Source: Amycolatopsis jejuensis | GTDB taxonomy: Bacteria; Actinomycetota; Actinomycetes; Mycobacteriales; Pseudonocardiaceae | Assembly (NCBI RefSeq): GCF_000717335.1 | Contig: NZ_JNYZ01000013.1 | Span: 62,001-126,000 of the forward strand | DNA length: 64,000 bases | Reading direction: 5' to 3' | Shown: piece by piece, positions 43,481-52,898 of the stretch | Layout of the letters: the number at the start of each line of letters is the position of its first letter | How positions within the stretch are numbered: the stretch's first letter is position 1 | Translations under genes and position numbers: made by a program | The notes under the pieces: generated by a model | The model's database searches: none | Seen by the model: only the letters and a program-made list of their open reading frames with translations | Told to the model about the DNA's origin: nothing

Positions 43481-45613
43481 GTGAAGCGGCCCGCCGCCTT
43501 CTTGCTGTCTTTGCTGGTCCTCGGTGCCACGGCGCTGTTCGGCATACCGGCGAGCGCGCAAGAGGAACCAGCCCGGCTGCGGCTCGACCTCGCCCAGCTG
43601 TCCCCGCGGATCGTCACCAGCTCGACGCAGGCGATCACGGTGTCCGGCACGGTCACCAACACGGGAGCCCGGCGGATCGCGAAACCACTCGTCCGGCTGC
43701 AGGTCGGGGAGCGGATCGCCAATCCGCGCGCGATGAACTCGGTGCTCGCGGGCGACCCGGTACAGGACACTCCGCTCACTGATTTCACCCCACTGGCTGA
43801 AGCACTCGAACCGGGGCAGAGCGCCCGGCTGGACATCACGGTGTCGCTCACCGGACCGCGCGGCGCGCTGCTGCCGCGGCCCGGCGTGTACCCGCTGCTG
43901 GTCAACGTGAACGGCACGCCGGAGTTCAGCGGCCCGGCCCGGCTCGCCGCGGTGAGCCTGCTCATGCCGGTGCTGTCCGCGCCCGGCCGCACCGGGCAGC
44001 CGACGCAGCGGCACACGAATCTCACCGTGCTCTGGCCGATCACCGACAGCGCGCCGCACGTGCTGTCCGCCCCGTTCGGCGTGCCGCTCACGCTCACCGA
44101 CGACACCCTCGCCGACGAGCTGTCCCCGGGCGGACGGCTGTACGCCCTGGTCTCGGCCGCGCGCGCGGCGCAGGACTCGAACCAGAAGGTGGGCAGCTCG
44201 CTGTGCTTCGCGATCGACCCCGACCTGCTGCGCATCGTCGACGCCATGCGGAACGGGTACCGCGTCAACGGCGCGGCCGGGAAGGGGTCCGACGCCGCGG
44301 GCAACTGGCTGGCGTCGCTGCGCGTGCTGGTCAACGGCAAATGCGTGCTCCCGCTGCCGTTCGCCGATGCGGACTTGACGACGCTCGGCAAGGTCCGCGG
44401 CGCCGACGGCAACCCGGACACCGCGCTGATGACCACCGCGCTGAACGGCGCCGCGACGATCCGCCAGATCCTCGGCAGCGAACCGCGGACCGGGGTGCTG
44501 TGGCCTGGCGGAACACCCGATGAGCAGGCACTTTCGGCGATTTCCGGCGGCGGGTTCCAGACCGTGATCGCCGACGGCACGAAACTCCACGCGGGCGGAG
44601 ACGGCGAGACGGTTTCCGGTGCCGTGACCCTGCCCGGCGGCCTGCGCGCACAGCCCACGAACGGGACCATCGCGCACGGTCTCGCCGGATTCAGCCCGAA
44701 CCCGTCGACTCCGACGACGTACAGCGGCGCCTCGCAGCGCGCGGTCGCCACGCAGAACGGGCTGGCCGCGATCGCGTTCGAAGCGGGTCTCGGCCGCACC
44801 GAAGCAGCAGGCAACCTGCTGGTCGCGCCGCCCCGGCGATGGAACGCGAGCACCGACGAGCTCAACGCCTTCCTCGCCGGAATCGGCCAGCTCACCACCG
44901 CGGGCATCACGAACGGGTCGTCGCTCGACAGCCTGCTGCAGAACGCCGCGACCGGCTCCGCCACGCTCACCTCGGGCACCCGCACCGACAGCGCGGTCGC
45001 CGACCAGCTCTCCGACCTCGACCGGAACACCGCCGGCCTGCTGTCGGCCATGCGCATCGACGCCACCCGGCGGGTGGAACCACAGGCGGTCATCGCGCCG
45101 GTGCGCGACGCGATCGTGCGCGGCAGCTCGACCGCGTTCGGGGTCCCGTCGCCGCTGTCGGCGTCGGCGAACGCGAACGCCGAGCTCGGCGCGATCCGCG
45201 ACCAGGTCACCGTGGAACAGCCGCGGCAGACGATCGCGCTCGCCTCCGGTTCGTCGCCGCTGCCGGTGTTCGTGAGCAACGACCTCCCGGTCGGCATCAC
45301 CGCGCAGATCTCGCTGAAGAACAACCTCGGGATCCGGCCGGAGAAGGCACAGAACTGGTTCTTCCCGGCCAAGGGCGGCAAGAACGAGTACCTGCAGATC
45401 GAAGCGCTGCGGGCCGGACGGCTGTCGGTCGATGTGTCCTTGACCACCCCGGCGGGCACTCCGCTCGGCACCACCGCCCGCTTCGAGCTGACGTCCACCG
45501 AATACGGCCCGATCACCATCATCGTCACGGTCGTGGCTGGTTGCGCGCTGCTTCTCCTGGCGTCCCGGCGGATCTACCGGCGGCTGAAGGAAGGGCGGAA
45601 CGGCACGCCCTGA
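43481..45613 (+). CDS. DUF6049 family secreted membrane-anchored protein
   Basis: 710 residues. GTG 43481 gives a signal peptide (RPAAFLLSLLVLGATALFGIPASA-Q). The large extracellular part has an Ig-like N-terminal region (ITVSGTVTNTGARRIAKPLVRLQVG) and a long alpha/beta region resembling glycoside-hydrolase-like barrels. The C terminus has one membrane helix (ITIIVTVVAGCALLLLASRRIYRRLKEG). It is the counterpart of Rv3909, invariably beside murJ in this order, which links it to cell-wall assembly; the precise role is unknown. 14 bases after the NUDIX stop. Confidence 0.85.
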   Translation: MKRPAAFLLSLLVLGATALFGIPASAQEEPARLRLDLAQLSPRIVTSSTQAITVSGTVTNTGARRIAKPLVRLQVGERIANPRAMNSVLAGDPVQDTPLTDFTPLAEALEPGQSARLDITVSLTGPRGALLPRPGVYPLLVNVNGTPEFSGPARLAAVSLLMPVLSAPGRTGQPTQRHTNLTVLWPITDSAPHVLSAPFGVPLTLTDDTLADELSPGGRLYALVSAARAAQDSNQKVGSSLCFAIDPDLLRIVDAMRNGYRVNGAAGKGSDAAGNWLASLRVLVNGKCVLPLPFADADLTTLGKVRGADGNPDTALMTTALNGAATIRQILGSEPRTGVLWPGGTPDEQALSAISGGGFQTVIADGTKLHAGGDGETVSGAVTLPGGLRAQPTNGTIAHGLAGFSPNPSTPTTYSGASQRAVATQNGLAAIAFEAGLGRTEAAGNLLVAPPRRWNASTDELNAFLAGIGQLTTAGITNGSSLDSLLQNAATGSATLTSGTRTDSAVADQLSDLDRNTAGLLSAMRIDATRRVEPQAVIAPVRDAIVRGSSTAFGVPSPLSASANANAELGAIRDQVTVEQPRQTIALASGSSPLPVFVSNDLPVGITAQISLKNNLGIRPEKAQNWFFPAKGGKNEYLQIEALRAGRLSVDVSLTTPAGTPLGTTARFELTSTEYGPITIIVTVVAGCALLLLASRRIYRRLKEGRNGTP

Positions 45614-45710
45614 CTTCGCGACGGACCAAGTGCGTCCGCCCGTTCCCGATTACCCTGGGTCGGCGCTGCCACAATGGCAGGGACCAGGGGAAGCCGAGGA
45701 TTGGGCACTG

Positions 45711-48041
45711 TTGGACAAAGAGCCGGGTCAGCCACCCGAGCGTGCGGGCCGTCCCCGGCGGGACGGTGCCCCACCGCGGCGGGACGAGCGCGCCGAACCG
45801 CGGCGTCCGGTCCGTCGCCAGCCCCCGCCGCAGAACCCGCCTGCCGACCGCCGCCAGCCCCCGCCCAACGGCACCCGCCGGCTGCCCCTTCCGGACGGCC
45901 CGCCGCCCGAACGCGCCCAGCCGCGCCGGGTCGAACCCCGTGATCGGGGCGAACCCCGTGGCGACTCCCGAGGTCGTACCGATCGCGGCGAACCCCGTGC
46001 CGTGCCCCGGGAACGAGGCGAACCCCGCCGCCGGGTCCCCCCGCCGAACAGCCAGCCGGGCCCCACCCGGGCCGCGATGCCACCGGTACGCCGCCCGCCC
46101 CCGAACCAGCCATCCGGCCAGCACCCGAGCGGCCCGCCGTCGGGCCGCAACCAGCTGCCGCAACCGAACGCCGCACCGCCAGGCCCGCAGCCGCCGGTGC
46201 ACCGCGGCCGTACCCCGCGCCCGGCGGCGCCGATCCGGCCGTGGCAGGAAGAGGCGATGCGGGACCCGGACGCCACCCGGTTCATCCCGCGCACCTCCGG
46301 GGTCCCGATCGCCGCCTCGCGATGGCCGACCGCCGACCCGGACGTGCTGCGCCCGTACGACGCCCTGGCCACCCAGGTCATGCCGCGGCTCAAGGACGCG
46401 CCGCTCGCGCGTCCGGTCGAACCGAGCGCGCCGGAGCAGCCGCCGCCGGACAAGACGCCGTCGCTCGCCAAGGCGAGCGGCCGGATGGCGATCGCGTCGC
46501 TGATCAGCCGGATCACCGGGTTTCTCTGGAAGCTGCTGCTGGTGGCGGCGATCGGCGCGAGCGTGGCGAACGACTCGTTCAACGTCGCCAACACGATGCC
46601 GAACATCATCTTCGAGCTGCTGCTCGGCGGCGTGCTGACCAGTGTGGTGGTGCCGCTGCTGGTGCGGTCGCAGGACGATCCGGACCAGGGCGCGGAGTAC
46701 GCGCAACGGCTCGTCACGGTCGGGGTCACGGTGCTGTTCGTCGGCACCGTGGCCGCGGTGATCGCCGCACCCGCGTTCACGTCGCTGTACATCGACTCGT
46801 CCGGACAGGCCAGCGCCGGCCTCACCACCGCATTCGCGTACCTGCTGCTGCCCGAGATCTTCTTCTACGGCGTGTTCGCACTGCTCTCGGCAATGCTCAA
46901 CGCGAAGCACATCTTCGGGCCGACGGCGTGGGCACCGGTGATCAACAACATGGTCGTGATCTTCACGATCCTCGTCGTCTGGCTCATGCCGGGCTCGATC
47001 GACGTCGACCATCCCTCGATCACCGACCCGAAGGTGCTCACTCTCGGCCTCGGCGTCACCGGCGGCATCGTGGCGCAGGCGCTGATCCTGGTGCCGCCGC
47101 TGCTGCGGTCCGGGTTCCGGCCGCGCTGGGTGTGGGGCCTCGACCGGCGGATGAAGGAGTTCGGCGGCCTCGCGCTGTGGGTCGTCGGGTACGTCGGCGT
47201 CAGCCAAATCGGGTACACGATCACCACCCGCGTGCTGACCACGGGCACCCCCGGCGGTGTCACGGTGTACAGCAACGCCTGGCTGCTTTTCCAGCTCCCG
47301 TACGGCGTCATCGGCGTTTCGCTGCTCACCGCGATCATGCCGCGGCTCAGCCGCGCGGCCGCCGACGGCGACACCCGGAAGCTGATCGGCGACCTGTCGT
47401 ACGCGTCGCGGATCTCCACCGTCACGCTCGTGCCGATCTCCGCGGTGATGACGATCGTCGGGTCGTCGATCGGCGTCGCGCTGTTCACCTTCGGCAAGGG
47501 CTCGCTCGAAAGTGCCGAGCGGCTGGGCGACGCGCTGGCGATCTCGTCGTTCGCGCTGCTGCCGTATGCGCTGGTCATGCTGCAGATGCGGGTGTTCTAC
47601 GCAATGAAGGACGCCCGCACGCCCACGTTGATCATGATCGTGATGACCGTGGTCAAGGTGCCGATGCTGTTCCTGTGCCCGGTACTGCTGTCCCCGGACA
47701 GCGTCGTGATCGGCGTGATGATGGTGAACGCGCTCACCTACGTCGTCGGCGCGATGCTCGGCCAGGTGTGGCTGTGGGTGACGCTCGGCAACCTGCGCAG
47801 CAAACGGGTGATTGGCGTGATCCTCTTCACGGTCGTCGCGAGTGTGCTCGGCGTTGCCGCGGCGTGGCTGGCCGGGCTGATCGTGCCGTCGTCACTCGGG
47901 GTGACTTTGGGCGCCTGGGTGAAACTTGTCTTGCAGGGCATCGTCGGCATCGGGGTTTCGTTCGGGGTGCTCATGGCGCTGAAGGTCGAGGAGCTGAAGC
48001 CGGCCACGTCCAGAATCACCCGTTTGATCAAGCGTGGGTAA
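45711..48041 (+). CDS. murJ: Lipid II flippase MurJ with long Pro-rich N terminus
   Basis: About 776 residues from TTG 45711 (803 from GTG 45630; both starts are weak). The first 230 residues are a Pro/Arg-rich disordered cytoplasmic region with repeated GEPR/RRPPP units. A MurJ (MviN) core of about 14 helices follows, with conserved SGRMAIASLISRITGFLWKLLLVAAIG and PNIIFELLLGGVLTSVVVPLL near the start. MurJ moves lipid II across the membrane for peptidoglycan synthesis. In M. tuberculosis MurJ carries its pseudokinase on the same chain; here that domain is a separate downstream gene. Confidence 0.92.
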   Translation: MDKEPGQPPERAGRPRRDGAPPRRDERAEPRRPVRRQPPPQNPPADRRQPPPNGTRRLPLPDGPPPERAQPRRVEPRDRGEPRGDSRGRTDRGEPRAVPRERGEPRRRVPPPNSQPGPTRAAMPPVRRPPPNQPSGQHPSGPPSGRNQLPQPNAAPPGPQPPVHRGRTPRPAAPIRPWQEEAMRDPDATRFIPRTSGVPIAASRWPTADPDVLRPYDALATQVMPRLKDAPLARPVEPSAPEQPPPDKTPSLAKASGRMAIASLISRITGFLWKLLLVAAIGASVANDSFNVANTMPNIIFELLLGGVLTSVVVPLLVRSQDDPDQGAEYAQRLVTVGVTVLFVGTVAAVIAAPAFTSLYIDSSGQASAGLTTAFAYLLLPEIFFYGVFALLSAMLNAKHIFGPTAWAPVINNMVVIFTILVVWLMPGSIDVDHPSITDPKVLTLGLGVTGGIVAQALILVPPLLRSGFRPRWVWGLDRRMKEFGGLALWVVGYVGVSQIGYTITTRVLTTGTPGGVTVYSNAWLLFQLPYGVIGVSLLTAIMPRLSRAAADGDTRKLIGDLSYASRISTVTLVPISAVMTIVGSSIGVALFTFGKGSLESAERLGDALAISSFALLPYALVMLQMRVFYAMKDARTPTLIMIVMTVVKVPMLFLCPVLLSPDSVVIGVMMVNALTYVVGAMLGQVWLWVTLGNLRSKRVIGVILFTVVASVLGVAAAWLAGLIVPSSLGVTLGAWVKLVLQGIVGIGVSFGVLMALKVEELKPATSRITRLIKRG

Positions 48042-48124
48042 CGATTGATTCACGACTCGCGACGCCTCCTCCGTGGGTGATCCGGGTACCCTCGGTGCCG
48101 GGAGCGCGACGACGGAGAGAAGCG

Positions 48125-49729
48125 GTGGATACGAGACGAAGCGAGCAGGCGGCCGACGCCGACCGCGCGGGCATCCGTGCCCGGGGCGGGTCGCTGGCCC
48201 CGGGACGGGTCGTGGGGGACGGCCGATACCGGTTGCTCGCGCAGTTCGGGGTGGACGAACGGGCAGCCGCGCATTTGTGGCGGGCCCGCGACGGCCAGCT
48301 CAAGCGCGACGTCGCGCTCACCCTCCTGGTCGGCGACCCGGCCGACCCGGAGGCGGCCCGGCTCGCCCGGCGCACGCTGGAACGGGCCGCGCACGCGTCC
48401 AAGTTCGGGCACGGCGGCGTGGCCCGCGTGCTCGACGTGCTGAGCCTGGGCAGCGGCGTCACCTCGAGTGAGGGCCTGCTCGGCGTCGTCGTGGCGGAGT
48501 GGACCAAGGGCAGCGATCTGGTGGACCTGGTCGCGCAGCGGCCGGTGGCCCCCGCCGCTGCCGCGCGCATGGTCCAGGCGCTCGCCGAGGCGGTCGACCA
48601 CGCGCACCAGAACGGGCTCGTCCTCGGTCTGGACCACCCGCAGCGGCTGCGGCTCACCCCGGGCGGCGCGCTCAAGCTCGCGTTCCCCGGCCCGCTGCCG
48701 GAAGCCACGCTGCGCGACGACGTCAAGGCGCTCGGCGCGGTGCTGTACCTGCTGCTCACCGGCCGCTGGGCGCTGCCGGGCGGCCCGCCCGCGATCCCCG
48801 CGGCACCCCTCACGCCGCAGGGGCACGTGGTGCCGCCGCGGTCGCTCGTCCCGGCGGTGCCGCCGGAGCTGTCGTCGCTGGCCGTCCGCACGATCGAGGA
48901 CGGTGGCAGCGGCGGAATCCGTACCAGCTCGGCGATCCTGCGTGTCCTCGACCAGGTGGCCGAGGAGGAGGAGCGCACCCAGCTCATCAACGCGGTGGGC
49001 GACCAGAACACCGAGGCCGACGGCACGATCTGGACCACGAAGAAGCCGGTCAAGGATGTCGCCCGGCGGCGGAAGTTGGCCTTCGGCGTCACCGTGCTGG
49101 TGGTCGCCACCGTGGTGATCCTCGCGTGGGGCGGGCTGATGCTGATCAACCTGTTCCAGGGCGATGGCAAGGCCGCCGGTCCCACGCTGAACGTCGCGGC
49201 GCCGTCGAGCTCGGCCGCGCCACCGCCGGCCAACCCGGCCGCCCCGCCACCGGCGAACAACCAGCCGCCGGCCGCGCCGAAGGTCGGCGAGCCGGTGAAG
49301 CCCAAGTCCGCTTCGGTGTACAACCCGAAGGGCGAGGGCGACAACGCCGGGCGCGCGAAGAACACCATCGACGGCAACCCGGACACGGTGTGGCGCACCG
49401 ACCAGTACCAGCAGCAGCTGCCCGCGCTGAAGCCCGGCGTCGGCATCATGGTGTCGTTCGACGACAAGGTGAACCTGGCGCAGGTCAAGATCGCCGCGGA
49501 CAGCCCGGGTACGAAGGTCGAAATCCGGTCGGCGGACAGCAAGAACCCGCAGCTCGACGACACCAAGGTGGTCGCATCCGGCGACCTCAACGCCGCGGAA
49601 ACCACGCTCACGTTGCAGCAGCCGGCCTCGAGCCAGTACTTCATCGTCTGGATCAGCCAGCTCGGCGGCAACGAAGGCGACGGGTTCCTGAGCCAGATCG
49701 GCGACCTGACCTTCCTGCCTGCGCAGTGA
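48125..49729 (+). CDS. MurJ-associated pseudokinase with C-terminal discoidin-like domain
   Basis: 534 residues. Residues 30-280 keep the outline of a Ser/Thr kinase, but catalytic motifs are gone: VALTLLV replaces VAVK, LVLGLDHPQRL replaces HRDIKPxN, and KLAFPG replaces DFG. One membrane helix (LAFGVTVLVVATVVILAWGGLMLI, about 325-350) leads to a Pro/Ala linker and an external domain with discoidin-like strands (NTIDGNPDTVWRTDQY). It corresponds to the C-terminal half of Rv3910 (MviN), which binds FhaA after phosphorylation by PknB. GTG 48125 with GGAGAGAAG upstream, 83 bases after murJ. Confidence 0.85.
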   Translation: MDTRRSEQAADADRAGIRARGGSLAPGRVVGDGRYRLLAQFGVDERAAAHLWRARDGQLKRDVALTLLVGDPADPEAARLARRTLERAAHASKFGHGGVARVLDVLSLGSGVTSSEGLLGVVVAEWTKGSDLVDLVAQRPVAPAAAARMVQALAEAVDHAHQNGLVLGLDHPQRLRLTPGGALKLAFPGPLPEATLRDDVKALGAVLYLLLTGRWALPGGPPAIPAAPLTPQGHVVPPRSLVPAVPPELSSLAVRTIEDGGSGGIRTSSAILRVLDQVAEEEERTQLINAVGDQNTEADGTIWTTKKPVKDVARRRKLAFGVTVLVVATVVILAWGGLMLINLFQGDGKAAGPTLNVAAPSSSAAPPPANPAAPPPANNQPPAAPKVGEPVKPKSASVYNPKGEGDNAGRAKNTIDGNPDTVWRTDQYQQQLPALKPGVGIMVSFDDKVNLAQVKIAADSPGTKVEIRSADSKNPQLDDTKVVASGDLNAAETTLTLQQPASSQYFIVWISQLGGNEGDGFLSQIGDLTFLPAQ

Positions 49730-49759
49730 TCGCCGGTCCCACTCAGTAGGCTCTGGCGG

Positions 49760-50422
49760 GTGACGGCTGCAGCTCCCACGGATGCCGATCTCATCGCGGC
49801 CCATGCCGCCGGGGATCCGCATGCGTTCAGCGAACTGGTCCGGCGGCACCGGGACCGCATGTGGGCGGTCGCGCTGCGCACGCTGCGTGATCCCGAAGAA
49901 GCCGCGGACGCGCTGCAGGAGGCGTTCATCTCGGCCTTCCGGGCGGCAGGCAAGTTCCGGGCGGAGTCACAGGTCACCACGTGGCTGCACCGGATCGTGG
50001 TCAACGCGTGCCTCGACCGGATCCGGCGGAGACAGGCCCGGCCCACCGTGCCGCTGCCGGAAACCGGGCTGAACGAACCCGCCGCACCCGGCGATTCGAT
50101 GTCCCAGAAGGAAACCAGCCTGCTGGTCCGCCAGGCGCTCGACGAGCTGCCCGAGGACCAGCGCGCGCCGATCGTGCTCGTCGACGTCGAGGGCTATTCG
50201 GTGGCCGAGACGGCGAAGATGCTCGGCATCGCCGAGGGCACGGTGAAGAGCCGGTGTGCCCGCGGGCGGGGAAAACTCGCGAAGGTTCTCGGGCATCTGC
50301 GGAACCCGGACGCCCCTGATCACGTCCCAACTCACGAAAGCAAACGCAAGCACGCCACTTCGGAGGGGTCCCGGAGTGCCGGGCGAGCCCAGCGCTCGCC
50401 GGGGAACGGGGAGGGACGATGA
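49760..50422 (+). CDS. sigM: ECF sigma factor SigM
   Basis: 220 residues. Sigma region 2 (HAFSELVRRHRDRMWAVALRTLRDPEEAADALQEAFISAFRAAGKF) and region 4 (LDELPEDQRAPIVLVDVEGYSVAETAKMLGIAEGTVKSRCARGRGKL) are complete. A basic tail follows. Position between the pseudokinase and trxB matches Rv3911 sigM. The last four bases overlap the anti-sigma-type gene, giving equal synthesis of both. GTG 49760. It may drive the trxB promoter listed below. Confidence 0.93.
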   Translation: MTAAAPTDADLIAAHAAGDPHAFSELVRRHRDRMWAVALRTLRDPEEAADALQEAFISAFRAAGKFRAESQVTTWLHRIVVNACLDRIRRRQARPTVPLPETGLNEPAAPGDSMSQKETSLLVRQALDELPEDQRAPIVLVDVEGYSVAETAKMLGIAEGTVKSRCARGRGKLAKVLGHLRNPDAPDHVPTHESKRKHATSEGSRSAGRAQRSPGNGEGR

Positions 50423-51210
50423 CGGACGAGAGCCGGGGGGCGGGCGGGACCATCGGGCCGCCCTGGTCTGTCGACCTGCTCGCCGACCTCCACGCCGGGG
50501 TCCTCGACGACCACGAGGCCGCGCAGCTGTGGCCGCGGGTCAACGCGGATCCCGAGGCCCGCGCGATCATCGAGGCCCTCGAAGCGACCACGGCGGACCT
50601 GTCCGCGCTGGCCACGGAACCGGCGCCGCCGATGCCCGCCGAATTCGCGGCGAGAATCGACGCGGCGATCGCTGCCGAGTCCACTGCGCGGCAGGCAGCC
50701 ACGTTTCCGGCCGCTGAGCCGGCCGCGCCTGTTCTGCAGCCGGTCGCGCCGGTGGTGGACCTGTCGGCGGCGCGGCGGAGGCGGAACCGGCAGCTCGGCT
50801 GGGGCGCGGGGATCCTGACCGCCGCCGCGGCCGCGGTCGTGGCTGTCACGCTGGTGGTTCCGGGTACGTCCACGAACGACGGCACGCCGAATGTCGCCGC
50901 GCCCGCGCCCGCTGGTCCTTCGGTGGGCGGCGACGGCAGTGGCGCTGAGGCGCTGCTGGGCGGTGGCCTCGGCGTACGCGACTACGGTCCGCTGAAAGAC
51001 CAGGAGCGGCTTGACGCGTGCGTCACGGCCGCCGGAATGGATGCGAATGTGCGACCGGAGGGCGTGCGGCCGGTGAATGTGGCGGGCAAGGCCGGGGTGG
51101 TGGCGATCTACACCACGGGCAAGCTCGCGCAGTTCCGGCTCGTCGCATTCGGCGCGGACTGCGGCCCGGGGAACGCGGACAAGCTGTTCGACAAGGTAGT
51201 CGGCGGGTAG
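50419..51210 (+). CDS. Membrane protein coupled to SigM, probable anti-sigma factor
   Basis: 263 residues. The cytoplasmic N-terminal domain (PWSVDLLADLHAGVLDDHEAAQLWPRVNADPEARAIIEALEAT) resembles anti-sigma N-terminal regions, but the zinc HxxxCxxC motif is absent. One membrane helix (QLGWGAGILTAAAAAVVAVTLVV) divides it from an extracellular domain with two Cys (DACVTAAG, ADCGPGN). This topology suits signalling from outside to a bound sigma factor. ATG 50419 overlaps sigM by four bases. Function inferred from coupling and topology. Confidence 0.8.
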   Translation: MTDESRGAGGTIGPPWSVDLLADLHAGVLDDHEAAQLWPRVNADPEARAIIEALEATTADLSALATEPAPPMPAEFAARIDAAIAAESTARQAATFPAAEPAAPVLQPVAPVVDLSAARRRRNRQLGWGAGILTAAAAAVVAVTLVVPGTSTNDGTPNVAAPAPAGPSVGGDGSGAEALLGGGLGVRDYGPLKDQERLDACVTAAGMDANVRPEGVRPVNVAGKAGVVAIYTTGKLAQFRLVAFGADCGPGNADKLFDKVVGG

Positions 51211-51227
51211 TAGTACCCGTCACCACC

Positions 51228-51254
51228 GGGAACACCGCCACCTACGATCGTGTT
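51228..51254 (+). promoter_or_regulatory. ECF-type promoter upstream of trxB
   Basis: GGGAAC (51228-51233) and GTT (51252-51254) are separated by 18 bases, matching the GGAA(T/C)-N18-GTT layout of SigR/SigH-type promoters that drive thioredoxin genes in actinobacteria. It lies about 40 bases before trxB. Which sigma uses it (neighbouring SigM or a SigR homolog) cannot be told. Confidence 0.5.
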
Positions 51255-51294
51255 GAGCCAGATGCACTGGTCGCTACGAGCGGAGGGTTGACGG

Positions 51295-52287
51295 GTGGCT
51301 GCCGAGGAAATCAGGAACCTGATCATCGTAGGGTCGGGTCCTGCCGGGTACACCGCCGCGGTCTACGCGGCGCGGGCACAGCTCGACCCGCTGGTGTTCG
51401 AGGGCACGCAGTTCGGCGGTGCGCTCATGACCACCACTGAGGTCGAGAACTTCCCGGGCTTCCGCGACGGGATCCAGGGCCCTGACCTGATGGAAGAGAT
51501 GCGCAAACAGGCCGAGCGGTTCGGCGCCGAGCTGCGGTCGGAGGACGTCGAGTCGGTGGAGCTCACCGGCGACGTCAAGTACGTCGTCGCGAACGGCAAG
51601 CGCTACGCGGCCCGCGCCGTCGTCCTCGCCATGGGTGCCGCCGCGCGGTACCTGAAGGTGCCGGGCGAGCAGGAACTCCTGGGCCGCGGCGTGTCCGCCT
51701 GTGCGACGTGCGACGGATTCTTCTTCCGGGACCACGACATCGCCGTCGCCGGGGGTGGCGACTCGGCGATGGAGGAGGCGACGTTCCTCACGAAGTTCGC
51801 GAAGTCGGTCACCATCGTGCACCGCCGTGACGAGTTCCGGGCGTCGAAGATCATGCTCGAGCGCGCCCGCGCGAACGACAAGATCAAGTGGCAGCTGAAC
51901 TCGCAGATCACCGGGGTCGAGGGCGACGGCAAGGTGTCCGGCCTGAAGGTGGCCGACACGAACACCGGCGAGGAGAAGACGCTGGACGTCACCGGGTTCT
52001 TCGTCGCGATCGGCCACGACCCGCGCAGCGAGCTGGTGCGCGGCCAGGTCGACGTCGACGAGGACGGGTACGTGATCACGCAGGGCCGCACGTCGTACAC
52101 GAACCTGCCGGGCGTGTTCGCCGCCGGTGACCTCGTGGACCGCACGTACCGGCAGGCCATCACCGCCGCGGGGTCCGGCTGCAGCGCGGCCATCGACGCC
52201 GAACGATGGCTGGCGGAGCACGGCGAGGAGCACGCGCACGAGACGCCGGAACTGGTCGGCGGCGGTTACGGCGCCGGCGAGCACTGA
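51295..52287 (+). CDS. trxB: Thioredoxin reductase
   Basis: 330 residues. NADPH-dependent flavoenzyme that reduces thioredoxin. FAD-binding [15 protein letters not shown] near the N terminus, redox-active [10 protein letters not shown] in the middle, NADPH-binding [12 protein letters not shown], and the C-terminal FAD contact [26 protein letters not shown] 51295 with CGGAGGG upstream. First gene of the trxB-trxA pair under a possible ECF promoter. Equivalent of Rv3913 (trxB2). Confidence 0.97.
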   Translation: MAAEEIRNLIIVGSGPAGYTAAVYAARAQLDPLVFEGTQFGGALMTTTEVENFPGFRDGIQGPDLMEEMRKQAERFGAELRSEDVESVELTGDVKYVVANGKRYAARAVVLAMGAAARYLKVPGEQELLGRGVSACATCDGFFFRDHDIAVAGGGDSAMEEATFLTKFAKSVTIVHRRDEFRASKIMLERARANDKIKWQLNSQITGVEGDGKVSGLKVADTNTGEEKTLDVTGFFVAIGHDPRSELVRGQVDVDEDGYVITQGRTSYTNLPGVFAAGDLVDRTYRQAITAAGSGCSAAIDAERWLAEHGEEHAHETPELVGGGYGAGEH

Positions 52288-52315
52288 CTTTTCCCACCGA
52301 GTTGAAGGAGCAAGG

Positions 52316-52639
52316 ATGGCCAACACCGTGAAGGTGACCGACAAGTCGTTCGCGGACGACGTGCTGACCAGCGAGAAGCCGGTACTGGTCGACTTCTGGG
52401 CGACCTGGTGCGGTCCGTGCAAGATGGTCGCGCCGGTGCTGGAGGAGATCGCGGCGGAGAACGGCGAGAAGCTGACCGTCGCGAAGCTCGACATCGACGA
52501 GAACCCGAACACGGCGCGTGACTACCAGGTGATGTCGATCCCGACGCTGATCCTGTTCCAGGGCGGCAAGCCGGTGAAGCAGATCGTGGGCGCGAAGCCG
52601 AAGGCGGCACTGCTGTCCGACCTCGCCGACGTACTCTGA
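52316..52639 (+). CDS. trxA: Thioredoxin
   Basis: 107 residues. Active site WCGPCK within [22 protein letters not shown], the cis-Pro loop [11 protein letters not shown], and a normal thioredoxin length. ATG 52316 is preceded by GAAGGAG. It is 28 bases after trxB and ends at a strong hairpin, so the pair forms a two-gene operon supplying reduced thioredoxin. Confidence 0.98.
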   Translation: MANTVKVTDKSFADDVLTSEKPVLVDFWATWCGPCKMVAPVLEEIAAENGEKLTVAKLDIDENPNTARDYQVMSIPTLILFQGGKPVKQIVGAKPKAALLSDLADVL

Positions 52640-52657
52640 ATCCGTCCACCCGCTGAG

Positions 52658-52696
52658 AACCCGGGCCTGCGGTGATGGCATCGCAGACTCGGGTTT
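52658..52696 (+). terminator. Rho-independent terminator of trxB-trxA
   Basis: A 14-base stem with small mismatches, 52658-52671 pairing with 52682-52695, around a ten-base loop and ending in GGGTTTTC. Confidence 0.82.
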
Positions 52697-52898
52697 TCGC
52701 GCGTTCGGGTGGCAGTGGTCACGCAGACGTACTTGGGGCACCTCCCCCATCGGGGCTCACCCACCGTGCGGCGCACCGACCGGGCCTGCGTCCTCACCGA
52801 GAGTTCACAGGGCACAATAGGTGCCTGGGCTTACTCCCTGTCCGGGTTTCTGTTTCGCATCGAGCCGTTTTCGGTGCCCGAGGAAGAGCGAGGAGTGC

